Positions 6,348 through 12,728 of a stretch of 21,845 nt of DNA are shown in pieces (positions within the stretch are counted from its first letter, which is position 1; each line of letters begins with the position of its first letter). The notes under the pieces are model-generated. The model saw nothing but the letters and a program-made list of their open reading frames with translations. It did no database searches and was not told the DNA's origin. The translations under genes and the position numbers were made by a program. Location: IMG/VR virus record IMGVR_UViG_3300034062_008862, positions 1-21,845 of that record; one strand, written 5' to 3'. Source of the stretch: a virus.

Positions 6348-7943
6348 TTGCCGCATCTCTCAGGCCCTTCGAAAACCACGCCTAGGTCCATTTGGAGCCC
6401 TCACCACTTGCTAAGTAGCTTGCGCCCATCGCTTCATCTCACCGCCGACTGCTGGGCCCTTCTCGCCGCCCAGGACGGCAGCAGCCGCAAGGAGCACTAC
6501 CTCCCCAAGGGTGAACGGGAGCCTGACACTGCGTACCGCAAGCGCCTGGATGCCGCCCGCCCCTCGGGCTTTTTCCGCGATGCCCTGCGCACCTACGCCG
6601 GCATGCTCAGCCGGGGCAGCTGGATCAGCCTCCCGGCCAGCCTGAGCTCGGTGCTCACCGACGTGGACGGTCGTGGCACGGACCTGGGAGTCTTCCTGGC
6701 GGCGGCCGACCTGCTGGTGCTGCGGGACGGCGCCGCTCTGGTGCTGGTGCTGCCGCCCGAGCACAGCTGGCCCAGCGAGGGGGACCGTCAGGAGGCCCTG
6801 CGCCGCGGCGATCGCCTCTCCCTTCCCCGGCTGCAGCTGGTTTCCCGAGCCAACTGCCTGAACTGGGAGTTGCCTGTCTCCCACGGGCTCCCTGGCCGGA
6901 TCATCTGGCGGGAACCTGTGAATCGCCCCATCAGCGCCGAGCCTCCTGGCAGCGAGGGGGCAGTCACCGAGCAGATCAACGCCCTCCTGGGGGATCCCGA
7001 CGCCCCTGATCACTGGCACTACCGCAGTCTGGAGCTGCTTACCTCTGGCGATGCCGTCGTCGGCCTGCAGCTGGCCCACCACCCGGTCTGTGCTGACCCG
7101 CAGGCCATGACGGGCTGGCGCTGTGACGAGCCGGTGGTCACCACCTATGAGGGCATCCATCGCCTGCCGGCCTGCTGGTACACCTCCGATGGCTCGGCCT
7201 TCGGGGAAGGGGACCTGCCGCACCTGGGCCTTGCACACCAGTATCTGAACCACTTCCGCTGCAAGAGCGAATACGAGGAGCTGCTCTCCCGCACCGCTTT
7301 GCCAGTGGGGGTCCGCAAGGGGATGGTGGACGCGATGGGCAACAGCCAGGCCGGCCCGGTGGTGCTGGGGCCGAACACCTGCATGGACCTTCCCTCGGAC
7401 GCCTCCTTCGAGTTCGTGGAGATCCGGGCCCGCTCGCTGGCGGAGCACCGCGCCTGGCTGCAGATCCTCGACGACACGATGCGCCGCGATGCACTCATCC
7501 CGTCTCAGAACCGCGGAGCCGCCCGGACCGAGATGGAGATCAGCCTCACCGCTTCCCAGAGCTATGCGCTGCTGCAGGCCATGGCGATCCAGAAGGCTTC
7601 ACTGTTCTCCACGCTCCTTCAGCACTGGTGTGCTCTCACCGGTGAACCCCTCGATTCCGGTGCCGGCCTGCAGGTGACTGTGAGCCCGCTCACCCCGCCC
7701 ATCCAACCCCAGCCCCAGGTGAAGGAGTGGATCGAGCTCTTTGACAAGGGGGTGATCAGCCGGGAAGAGCTGCGCCACCAGCTGGCCCTGGCCACGGCCA
7801 ATGCGATCAGCAGCCCGACCCTCGATGACAGCCCGGCAACCAGGGCGGGCGAGGGGAGCCGGAACCCAGAGCCCAGGGCTCCCGGGAGTTCGGCGCCGGT
7901 GCCCCTCAGGCAAGAGGAGTCAGCCGCGCCTGCAGCCGCATGA
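6348..7943 (+). CDS. Portal protein (DUF4055-like)
   Basis: 531 residues from TTG 6348. The true start could be TTG 6408 or 6420, since the first 25 residues look non-conserved and no ATG is available. The portal forms the ring at the capsid vertex through which DNA is packaged. The N-terminal region from about residue 31 (CWALLAAQDGSSRKEHYLP, AYRKRLDAARPSGFFRDALR, TYAGMLSRGSWISLP) matches the pattern of DUF4055 portal-like proteins. The middle has the alternating strand/helix clamp region, and the C-terminal third has the expected helical stretch (MEISLTASQSYALLQAMAIQ, then VKEWIELFDKGVISREELR). The tail after residue 490 is low-complexity. It is second after the terminase apart from the sigma gene and the inserted cassette, the usual order. 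It overlaps the next gene by ATGA. Confidence 0.8.
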   Translation: MPHLSGPSKTTPRSIWSPHHLLSSLRPSLHLTADCWALLAAQDGSSRKEHYLPKGEREPDTAYRKRLDAARPSGFFRDALRTYAGMLSRGSWISLPASLSSVLTDVDGRGTDLGVFLAAADLLVLRDGAALVLVLPPEHSWPSEGDRQEALRRGDRLSLPRLQLVSRANCLNWELPVSHGLPGRIIWREPVNRPISAEPPGSEGAVTEQINALLGDPDAPDHWHYRSLELLTSGDAVVGLQLAHHPVCADPQAMTGWRCDEPVVTTYEGIHRLPACWYTSDGSAFGEGDLPHLGLAHQYLNHFRCKSEYEELLSRTALPVGVRKGMVDAMGNSQAGPVVLGPNTCMDLPSDASFEFVEIRARSLAEHRAWLQILDDTMRRDALIPSQNRGAARTEMEISLTASQSYALLQAMAIQKASLFSTLLQHWCALTGEPLDSGAGLQVTVSPLTPPIQPQPQVKEWIELFDKGVISREELRHQLALATANAISSPTLDDSPATRAGEGSRNPEPRAPGSSAPVPLRQEESAAPAAA

Positions 7944-8458
7944 GCCAGACCCCCACCGACTCGCCCTACCGCTGGCGTGCTGCTGACCTGGAGGGGATTC
8001 GCGTTGCCCTCTCGATTCCGGCCCAGATGGCCGCGATCCGCGCCATTAACGACGCCATGGCTGATCTCGAGCAGCTCTACCCCGATGCCATCCCCACAGC
8101 CCGCCGCGAGCTTGATGCCATCGCCGCCATCGACATCGAGCTGGCGGGGCTGGGCCCTGAGCAGCTGCAGGCGCCGATCGAGACCCGTCGCAAGGCCGTC
8201 GGCCCAGATGCCCTGCCGGAGGACGGCACCCTGCCGGTCAAGAAGGCCGACGTGATCGAGTACGACACTGAGCTGCTGCGGGAGGAGGTCACCACCCGCT
8301 ACGGCGAGGGGCTTTCGATCGAGGCCGCTCTCCGCCGCCAGCGGGGCAGCCATGCCCAAGCCCTGCTGCTGATGCTCCCCACCTTGGCAACCTGGAGCCG
8401 CGACCCGCAGCTGAGCGGCCAGGGCAGTGGGTTCACAGCGGCGCTGGAGCGGGGCTGA
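7940..8458 (+). CDS. Hypothetical head-region protein
   Basis: 172 residues, translationally coupled to the portal by an ATGA overlap. I do not recognise it. The protein is predominantly helical. Residues 10-110 contain IPAQMAAIRAINDAMADLEQ and RRELDAIAAIDIELAGLG, and residues 110-150 contain DTELLREEVTTRYGEGLSIE. There is no signal peptide, transmembrane segment or Cys cluster. Its place between the portal and the LysM protein suggests a virion or assembly role, for example a connector-associated or capsid-maturation factor, but nothing in the sequence proves it. It does not show the catalytic motifs of an HK97-type prohead protease, which might have been expected here. Existence is well supported by gap-free packing and consistent codon use. 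Confidence 0.7.
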   Translation: MSQTPTDSPYRWRAADLEGIRVALSIPAQMAAIRAINDAMADLEQLYPDAIPTARRELDAIAAIDIELAGLGPEQLQAPIETRRKAVGPDALPEDGTLPVKKADVIEYDTELLREEVTTRYGEGLSIEAALRRQRGSHAQALLLMLPTLATWSRDPQLSGQGSGFTAALERG

Positions 8459-8461
8459 ACC

Positions 8462-9361
8462 GTGACGAGCACCCCTGTGCTGCCGCCTTCGGCACTGCAG
8501 CCTTACGCCAACGCCCGCATCCTGCTGTTCTCCAACGCCATCCCCGGCGTGCTCGATTCCACCCGCACGGGGAGGTTCGTCTTCGAGGGGTTCCTCAAGC
8601 GCCTGCGGGGGATCTCCAGCAAGGAAAACGCCCCGGGGCTCGATACGGGCGACTTCACCTACGAGGGCTATCTCACCCGCGGGGCCGTGCTGCCGCTGAC
8701 GCCGTCCCAACCCTGGGACTGGCTGGCAGCCGCCGTCAGTTGGAGCACCAGCGGCATCCGGCCCGTCTCTGCCACGACCCCGGCCTTGCTCACCCCCTGT
8801 TTCGGGGCGGTGTGGCTGGGGCCGCTGACTGAGCTGCGCACCCCCGGCCTGCTCCCCTCCCCCAGCCGAGGGCAGCTGGGGGCCTTCTCAGTGACCGAGT
8901 TCGGCGGGCTCTACGGCGCCGGTGGCATCGGCTCCCTCACCCAGCCTTTATTGGGCGAACGGATCCAGGCCGCGCTCAAGCCCAACCGGGTGGCAGTGGT
9001 CGGCACCGGCGACAGCCTCAACGTGCTGGCCGAGCGCCACGGCACCACTGTGACCACCCTGCGCAGCCTCAACCCCACCATCACTGCCCGTCCGTCGGAC
9101 CAGTTGCTGCTGGGGAGCTGGCTGTTCATCCCCAAGCGCCGCGCTGCTGCCAACGCCGACACCAGCACCACCAGCCTGCCGAGCGGCTTCTACACGCCCG
9201 AAACCCTGGCCACCTACCTGGGCGTGTCGCTCTCCACCATCTACAGCTGGAACTCCAGCGGCTACGGGCCTCCCTTCGTGAAGCTGGGGAATCTGGTCCG
9301 CTACACCTACGAGGACGTGGAGCTGTGGCTGGCGCGGCAGCTGGAGCTCTCGCGGGGCTGA
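8462..9361 (+). CDS. LysM domain + excisionase-type HTH fusion protein
   Basis: 299 residues from GTG 8462, three bases after the previous stop. Three parts are visible. Residues 1-170 are beta-rich and unrecognised. Residues about 177-226 look like a LysM repeat (VAVVGTGDSLNVLAERHGTT, then LRSLNPT and a closing SWLFIPKR), the module that binds peptidoglycan or supports virion assembly. After a Ser/Thr linker, residues 243-292 form an excisionase/MerR-type winged helix (YTPETLATYLGVSLSTIYSW, PPFVKLGNLVRYTYEDVELW), normally a DNA-binding domain. Combining a LysM with HTH_17 in one virion-region protein is unusual. It may be a structural protein that contacts DNA at the portal vertex, or a regulator fused to a structural gene. 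No frameshift is seen between the parts. Confidence 0.75.
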   Translation: MTSTPVLPPSALQPYANARILLFSNAIPGVLDSTRTGRFVFEGFLKRLRGISSKENAPGLDTGDFTYEGYLTRGAVLPLTPSQPWDWLAAAVSWSTSGIRPVSATTPALLTPCFGAVWLGPLTELRTPGLLPSPSRGQLGAFSVTEFGGLYGAGGIGSLTQPLLGERIQAALKPNRVAVVGTGDSLNVLAERHGTTVTTLRSLNPTITARPSDQLLLGSWLFIPKRRAAANADTSTTSLPSGFYTPETLATYLGVSLSTIYSWNSSGYGPPFVKLGNLVRYTYEDVELWLARQLELSRG

Positions 9362-9364
9362 GCC

Positions 9365-9589
9365 CTACAGCCGCTGCGGCCGCCGGGCCGTGTCGATCAG
9401 CAGGTTGTGCAGCAGCTCCTTGCTGCTGATCAGCAGGTAGGCCATCCAGGAGCCCGTCAACTTCGGCTCGGCGACGAGATCGCCCCGGCACCCCCTCATG
9501 CCCTTCTCAATCTCGGCCAGCTCCCGGCCGATGTTGCGGACCATCGCTTCGGTGCTCTCACGCGGTGTGGGCCGGGGCGGGATCTGCAT
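9365..9589 (-). CDS. Small hypothetical protein, reversed
   Basis: 74 residues from ATG on the minus strand. Its stop lies three bases from the stop of the LysM/HTH gene, so the two converge with almost no gap. The protein reads like a real one: a polar N-terminus (PRPTPRESTEAMVRNIGREL), a charged middle and a C-terminal helix (WMAYLLISSKELLHNLLIDT) that is amphipathic to hydrophobic. I do not recognise the family. It is one of three reversed blocks in the packaging/head operon, and the second copy of the TGGCAATAGG element lies just beyond its start. It may be an accessory (moron) gene. A longer in-frame start at 9628 would run into that element and is less likely. Confidence 0.55.
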   Translation of the reverse strand: MQIPPRPTPRESTEAMVRNIGRELAEIEKGMRGCRGDLVAEPKLTGSWMAYLLISSKELLHNLLIDTARRPQRL

Positions 9590-9622
9590 GGGCTCCACTC
9601 TGGGGCCCTGCGCCAGCAGCCA

Positions 9623-9662
9623 TGGCAATAGGCGGTGAGCACAGCCCGGATGGGGTGCTCAC
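9623..9662 (+). promoter_or_regulatory. Late-gene element copy 2 (16-base motif + hairpin)
   Basis: TGGCAATAGGCGGTGA at 9623-9638 is identical over 16 bases to the copy at 12677. Its last bases start a hairpin: GTGAGCAC (9635-9642) pairs perfectly with GTGCTCAC (9655-9662), with an inner CCC/GGG (9645-9647/9652-9654). The scaffold-like gene starts at 9685, 23 bases after the stem, without a Shine-Dalgarno. The element sits between a reversed small gene and the scaffold gene. The base-level repeat is certain; the function is inferred. Confidence 0.65.
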
Positions 9663-9684
9663 TCCACGACAGCCGCGATGGGTC

Positions 9685-10581
9685 ATGGCCACTGCCACTG
9701 CTTCCTCCACCTCCAGCACCGCCGCCGCCAGCGGCCAGGGTGCTGAAGACAATTACGCCGCCACCGGCCAGCCGGGTGAGACCACGACTACTGGTGGTCC
9801 CACGGGCGACCCCAACAGCACCGGCAGCCAGGGCGGTTCTGCCGTCAGCGGTGGCGACAGCTCTGGCACTGCTGCCTCCGAGGGCGGTGCTCCCCTGCTG
9901 GACGACAGCCGCCTCACCGAACCCCTGCGGGCTGAGCGGCGCAAGAGCAACCAGCTCGAAAAAGAGATCCGCACCCTGCGCCAGCAGCTGAACCGCTTCT
10001 CCGAGATCAACCCCGAGGAGTACGCCCGCCTGCAGGAGGCCGAACGCCAGAAGCAGATCCTCGAGCAGCAGATGGAACTGCGCGAACGCCAGATGGAGGA
10101 GGCCTCCGCCCAGAAGGTGGCCGCCGTCGCCGCCGAACGCGACGAGGCCAAGCAGCAGATCCTCCAGCTCCGCAAGGACCGCCTGCTGGAGCGGGCCTTC
10201 TCCCAGGCCGAGGGCCGCACTGGTGGGGATGCCAGGGGCACGTTCTTCGACATCTTCAAGGGGCAGCTGGGCACCTGCTTCCGTCTCAGCACCGGCGGGG
10301 ACGGCAAGGACGTGCTCGAACCGCTCGACTCCCAGGGCAAACCCCTGCTCGGCGATGACGGCCGCCCGATGACCACCACAGAGTTCCTCGATCAGATGCG
10401 CGTGCACCCCGTCTATGGCTTCCTGTTCCAGCAGCGGGGTCCGGCCGGCATGCAGGCCGCCGGTGGGCTGACGGTGTCGGGCATCGGCAGCAACGGCGAG
10501 CCGATCAATCCCCAGGCCATGAGCGCCTCTGAGCTCTACCGGGCGTCCTTCGCGGTGAATGGCCGCGGGGCTCGACGCTGA
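9685..10581 (+). CDS. Probable capsid scaffold / assembly protein
   Basis: 298 residues from ATG 9685, chosen because it follows the repeated element; in-frame starts at 9565 and 9622 would put the element inside the gene. Scaffolds shape the prohead and leave before DNA enters. Residues 1-75 are low-complexity Ser/Thr/Gly/Ala. Residues 76-175 form a long charged coiled coil (PLRAERRKSNQLEKEIRTLR, then Glu/Gln/Arg-rich heptads through ILQLRKDRLLERAF). The C-terminal third is compact (GTFFDIFKGQLGTCFRLSTG, FLDQMRVHPVYGFLFQQRG) and ends in a basic tail (NGRGARR), as scaffold proteins often do to grip the capsid. It lies upstream of the capsid gene, but with one small gene and a reversed cassette between. 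Identification is by architecture and position only. Confidence 0.65.
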   Translation: MATATASSTSSTAAASGQGAEDNYAATGQPGETTTTGGPTGDPNSTGSQGGSAVSGGDSSGTAASEGGAPLLDDSRLTEPLRAERRKSNQLEKEIRTLRQQLNRFSEINPEEYARLQEAERQKQILEQQMELRERQMEEASAQKVAAVAAERDEAKQQILQLRKDRLLERAFSQAEGRTGGDARGTFFDIFKGQLGTCFRLSTGGDGKDVLEPLDSQGKPLLGDDGRPMTTTEFLDQMRVHPVYGFLFQQRGPAGMQAAGGLTVSGIGSNGEPINPQAMSASELYRASFAVNGRGARR

Positions 10582-10590
10582 GACCAGCTG

Positions 10591-10977
10591 ATGGCACGGC
10601 GGCCCCGCAGCTTCTACGCCGGACTCTCCTTCCGGCCACCGGAGTCGGTGGCTGCTGCTGCCCGTCGTGCCCTGGAGCGCCGGGCCCAGCAGCCTCCCTC
10701 CAATCGCGGCATGACGCCGGTGGGGCTGGCCCGCGCCCGGCAGCTGCTCCATCGTCAGGAGCTCTCACCGCAGACGATCGATCGGATGGTGAGCTACTTC
10801 GCTCGCCACGAGGTCGACAAGCAGGGCTCCAGCTGGGAGAGCTACGGCAAGGGCCGGCAGGCCTGGGATGGCTGGGGCGGCGACCCCGGCCGCCGCTGGG
10901 CCACGGCTGTCGCCAGACGGATGGATGCGGCGGAGCAAGCAGCTCAGCGCTCAACCAATCCACCGCGCCGCCGCTGA
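10591..10977 (+). CDS. Small conserved phage head-region protein
   Basis: 128 residues, nine bases after the scaffold stop. Residues 44-112 form a conserved-looking block: GLARARQLLHRQELSPQTID, then RMVSYFARHEVDKQG and WDGWGGDPGRRWATAVARRM. I recall this pattern (a YFARHEVDK helix followed by a WGGD-type turn) in small proteins encoded among virion genes of other phages. I cannot name a function. The N- and C-termini are basic and low in order (PPRRR tail). A short DNA-binding or connector role is conceivable. It is the last plus-strand gene before the reversed DoxX cassette, and may originally have been directly upstream of the capsid gene. Confidence 0.7.
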   Translation: MARRPRSFYAGLSFRPPESVAAAARRALERRAQQPPSNRGMTPVGLARARQLLHRQELSPQTIDRMVSYFARHEVDKQGSSWESYGKGRQAWDGWGGDPGRRWATAVARRMDAAEQAAQRSTNPPRRR

Positions 10978-11167
10978 CGCGCGAGTCGATCAACCCCGCA
11001 ACTGCCCGGAGCCTGGAAAACACCGCCGGCCAAACGATCAACACCTCAAAAGGGGAGAAAGCAACACGAAAAAAATCGAAAATTCTCCTCGTATTTTGCG
11101 TTTCAAAATCAGCTCCCTGTAACTCTTTGGAGAGCCCTGTAGCTCCTCATAGAAGAACGCAGACTCG

Positions 11168-11181
11168 GGGGGTATTCCCCC
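11168..11181 (+). terminator. GC hairpin between convergent genes, possible terminator
   Basis: GGGGG (11168-11172) and CCCCC (11177-11181) close a TATT loop, followed on the plus strand by TGTTT. This is the gap between the plus-strand head gene (ends 10977) and the reversed DoxX gene (ends 11243), where a terminator is expected. The T run is short, so it would be a weak one. Upstream, 11040-11110 is an AT-rich patch with a 6-bp GGAGAA/TTCTCC repeat. Confidence 0.3.
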
Positions 11182-11242
11182 TGTTTCCAGGAGCGGCGCA
11201 GGGTGCCTCGGAAATTTTTCAGGTTCTGGGAAATCCCTCGTC

Positions 11243-11617
11243 TCAGTCCCTGCTGTCCTGATCGGCCACCAGCAGCAGGCCGCCCATGATCGCCAGGTTC
11301 TTGAACAGCTGAATCCGCTCCATCTTGTCGGCCACATCGCCGTGGAACAGCAGGGTGGTGGGCACCAGGAACACCAGCAACAGCACCGCTCCTAGTCGGG
11401 CTTTCCAGCCGCTGATCACCAGGGCTGAACCCACCGCCATCAGGGCCATCGCCGCCACCAGCAGCACCGGCGCCAGCGGCAGTCCCTTGGCCGCAATGGC
11501 GCCGGCCACCCCGGCAAAGCCCGTCAGCTTGCCGATCACGGCATGGATGAACACCAGGCACAGCAACACCCGGGCGATGCGGTTCAGCAACGAGGGCTGG
11601 TGGCTCTGCTGGCTCAT
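11243..11617 (-). CDS. DoxX family membrane protein
   Basis: 124 residues from ATG 11617; ATG 11641 is a possible longer start. DoxX proteins are small four-helix inner-membrane proteins, in some bacteria linked to redox stress and in others of unknown role. The sequence shows four hydrophobic segments at about 14-30 (ARVLLCLVFIHAVIGKLTGF), 48-68, 74-92 (AVLLLVFLVPTTLLFH) and 103-117. It also has the family signature of a Gly-Lys-Leu turn after helix 1 and FKNLAIMGGLLL in helix 4. The length is typical. It is reversed inside the phage head operon, an odd place for a cell-type membrane protein, which suggests a captured host gene (moron) that could alter the lysogen's membrane or redox state. 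The family call is firm; the role here is unknown. Confidence 0.85.
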   Translation of the reverse strand: MSQQSHQPSLLNRIARVLLCLVFIHAVIGKLTGFAGVAGAIAAKGLPLAPVLLVAAMALMAVGSALVISGWKARLGAVLLLVFLVPTTLLFHGDVADKMERIQLFKNLAIMGGLLLVADQDSRD

Positions 11618-11746
11618 GGGGGAAAGGTCTGCTGCGGGCATTGTGTGGCCGGTGGCCAGGGTCCGGGTGTTGCTCGCACGATGGGCAGCGAAATGCCCCG
11701 GGGGCCCGCGGGCCCACCGGGGCAAGGGGCCGGAGCCCCTGGCGGC

Positions 11747-11959
11747 TCACAGCACCGCCACGGTGCCAAGCCGCTTGGCCTGCAGCTTTCGGGCCAGCTG
11801 ATGGGCCAGCTGGGCCGGAATGAAGCGGGGCTTCTTCACGGGGCGACCGCGGCGGCCATAGAAGACCACATGGCGCTCAGCATCGGGCGCCTTGATCCCG
11901 TCGGGATAGACGAACACCGCCAGCTGGCGGATCTCGCAGCGGGGAGAGAAGGAGGCCAT
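11747..11959 (-). CDS. Small hypothetical protein
   Basis: 70 residues from ATG 11959; a longer in-frame start at 12037 adds an N-terminus that looks non-coding. Not recognised. The residues read like a folded small protein: a central strand (QLAVFVYPDGIKAPDAERHV), then a basic turn (FYGRRGRPVKKPRF) and an amphipathic C-terminal helix (PAQLAHQLARKLQAKRLGTV). The net charge is positive, so nucleic acid binding is possible but unproven. It lies 129 bases upstream of the DoxX gene on the same strand and may share its transcript. No Shine-Dalgarno is evident. Confidence 0.5.
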   Translation of the reverse strand: MASFSPRCEIRQLAVFVYPDGIKAPDAERHVVFYGRRGRPVKKPRFIPAQLAHQLARKLQAKRLGTVAVL

Positions 11960-12288
11960 CACGAGGAAGGCGAGGGACACCCGCGTCAGGCCTCGGCTGT
12001 ATCGACCCGGCAGAACTTGATGGAAAACCCCATCCATAGGTTTGCAGGAGCTGGATCAGGTCCGGGGTGAGACGGCCGGGGCAGCGGGCTCCCCTTCTTC
12101 CCCTCGCCGACCGTGATTGCTTCCGCCTCCGCCAGTGCTCCACTCCCGCCAGCTCGGTCGTTGGGTCGGCTCGCGGTGGATCGGTGGGCTGCAAGGTCCG
12201 CTGGGCCTCCTGGGCTGTCTGGCCGGTGGTCGCGACCAACAGGAAGGCAGGGCCCTGGGGGAGCCCCGCCGGCTGCTGGCCCTGGCCC
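11960..12288. other. 329-base stretch without a convincing gene
   Basis: Open frames exist on both strands here because of the high GC, but their translations are rich in Arg, Pro, Gly and Ser without protein-like patterns. I see no tRNA, repeat or clear promoter. It may hold the promoter for the 70-residue gene to its left, or decayed coding sequence. Confidence 0.4.
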
Positions 12289-12474
12289 TCAGAAGGGCAG
12301 CAGTGCCTCCAGCTCCGGATCGACCGGCATGGCCGGGGCGGCTGCTTGCTGCTCGAACAGCATCTGGGCCGCCAGCTCAGCCAGCCGCGGCCAGCGCTCG
12401 CTGCAGAAGGCCAGATCTTCCAGCACCTGCCAGGAGAACTGCTGCAGCTGAGCTTTGCGGGACAGAGGGGCCAT
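12289..12474 (-). CDS. Small hypothetical protein with good ribosome site
   Basis: 61 residues from ATG 12474, with GGAG seven bases before the start on the minus strand, the best ribosome site among the reversed genes. The protein is a compact amphipathic helix pair (KAQLQQFSWQVLEDLAFCSE, then RWPRLAELAAQMLFEQQ) followed by an acidic Pro-rich tail (VDPELEALLPF). I do not recognise it. The size, helix pair and reversed position fit a small regulator or accessory protein, but no motif supports a specific role. It may begin a reversed unit with the 70-residue and DoxX genes, although 329 bases separate it from the next. Confidence 0.5.
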   Translation of the reverse strand: MAPLSRKAQLQQFSWQVLEDLAFCSERWPRLAELAAQMLFEQQAAAPAMPVDPELEALLPF

Positions 12475-12505
12475 GGGATGGCTCCGCGTAGGACCCCTCA
12501 GCCGG

Positions 12506-12603
12506 CGGGGGGCGGGTCAAGGGCCCGTCCACCACAACGATGCGGAGCACAGCGCAGCCAACGTCCCAGCGGCGGGCTCGGTTCACCCTTGACGCGCCCC
12601 CCG
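12506..12603. repeat. 18-bp inverted repeat around a 62-base spacer
   Basis: CGGGGGGCGGGTCAAGGG (12506-12523) and CCCTTGACGCGCCCCCCG (12586-12603) are inverted copies matching at 17 of 18 bases. Both arms contain TTGAC pointing outward, one toward the reversed gene at 12474 and one toward the capsid gene. No matching -10 boxes are found at 16-18 bases. It could be a binding site pair, a long stem-loop, or the ends of a small inserted element. Confidence 0.75.
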
Positions 12604-12676
12604 ACCATGAGGAGGGCCGGAGCGGAGCCCGTTCAGGAGCTGGTGGCTGCATCGCCGCCGCGCTGCTCACTCCCCA

Positions 12677-12728
12677 TGGCAATAGGCGGTGACGTGATCT
12701 GGGGCCGGGCCCCGGGAGTGCAGCACCG
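12677..12728 (+). promoter_or_regulatory. Late-gene element copy 3 (16-base motif + nested hairpins) before capsid
   Basis: TGGCAATAGGCGGTGA at 12677-12692 is identical to the copy at 9623. CGGTG (12687-12691) can pair with CACCG (12724-12728), which touches the capsid start codon at 12729. Inside, GGGGC (12701-12705) pairs with GCCCC (12709-12713). A GGGAG that might act as ribosome site (12714-12718) lies between the inner and outer stems. The corresponding outer stem in copy 4 is CAGTG/CACTG, a compensated change. Structure is inferred from base pairing by eye. Confidence 0.7.

Noticed and set aside
6807-6816. HIP1 palindrome (GGCGATCGCC) as a cyanobacterial marker
   Set aside because: Only one perfect copy was noticed, inside the portal gene. 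It cannot assign the host.
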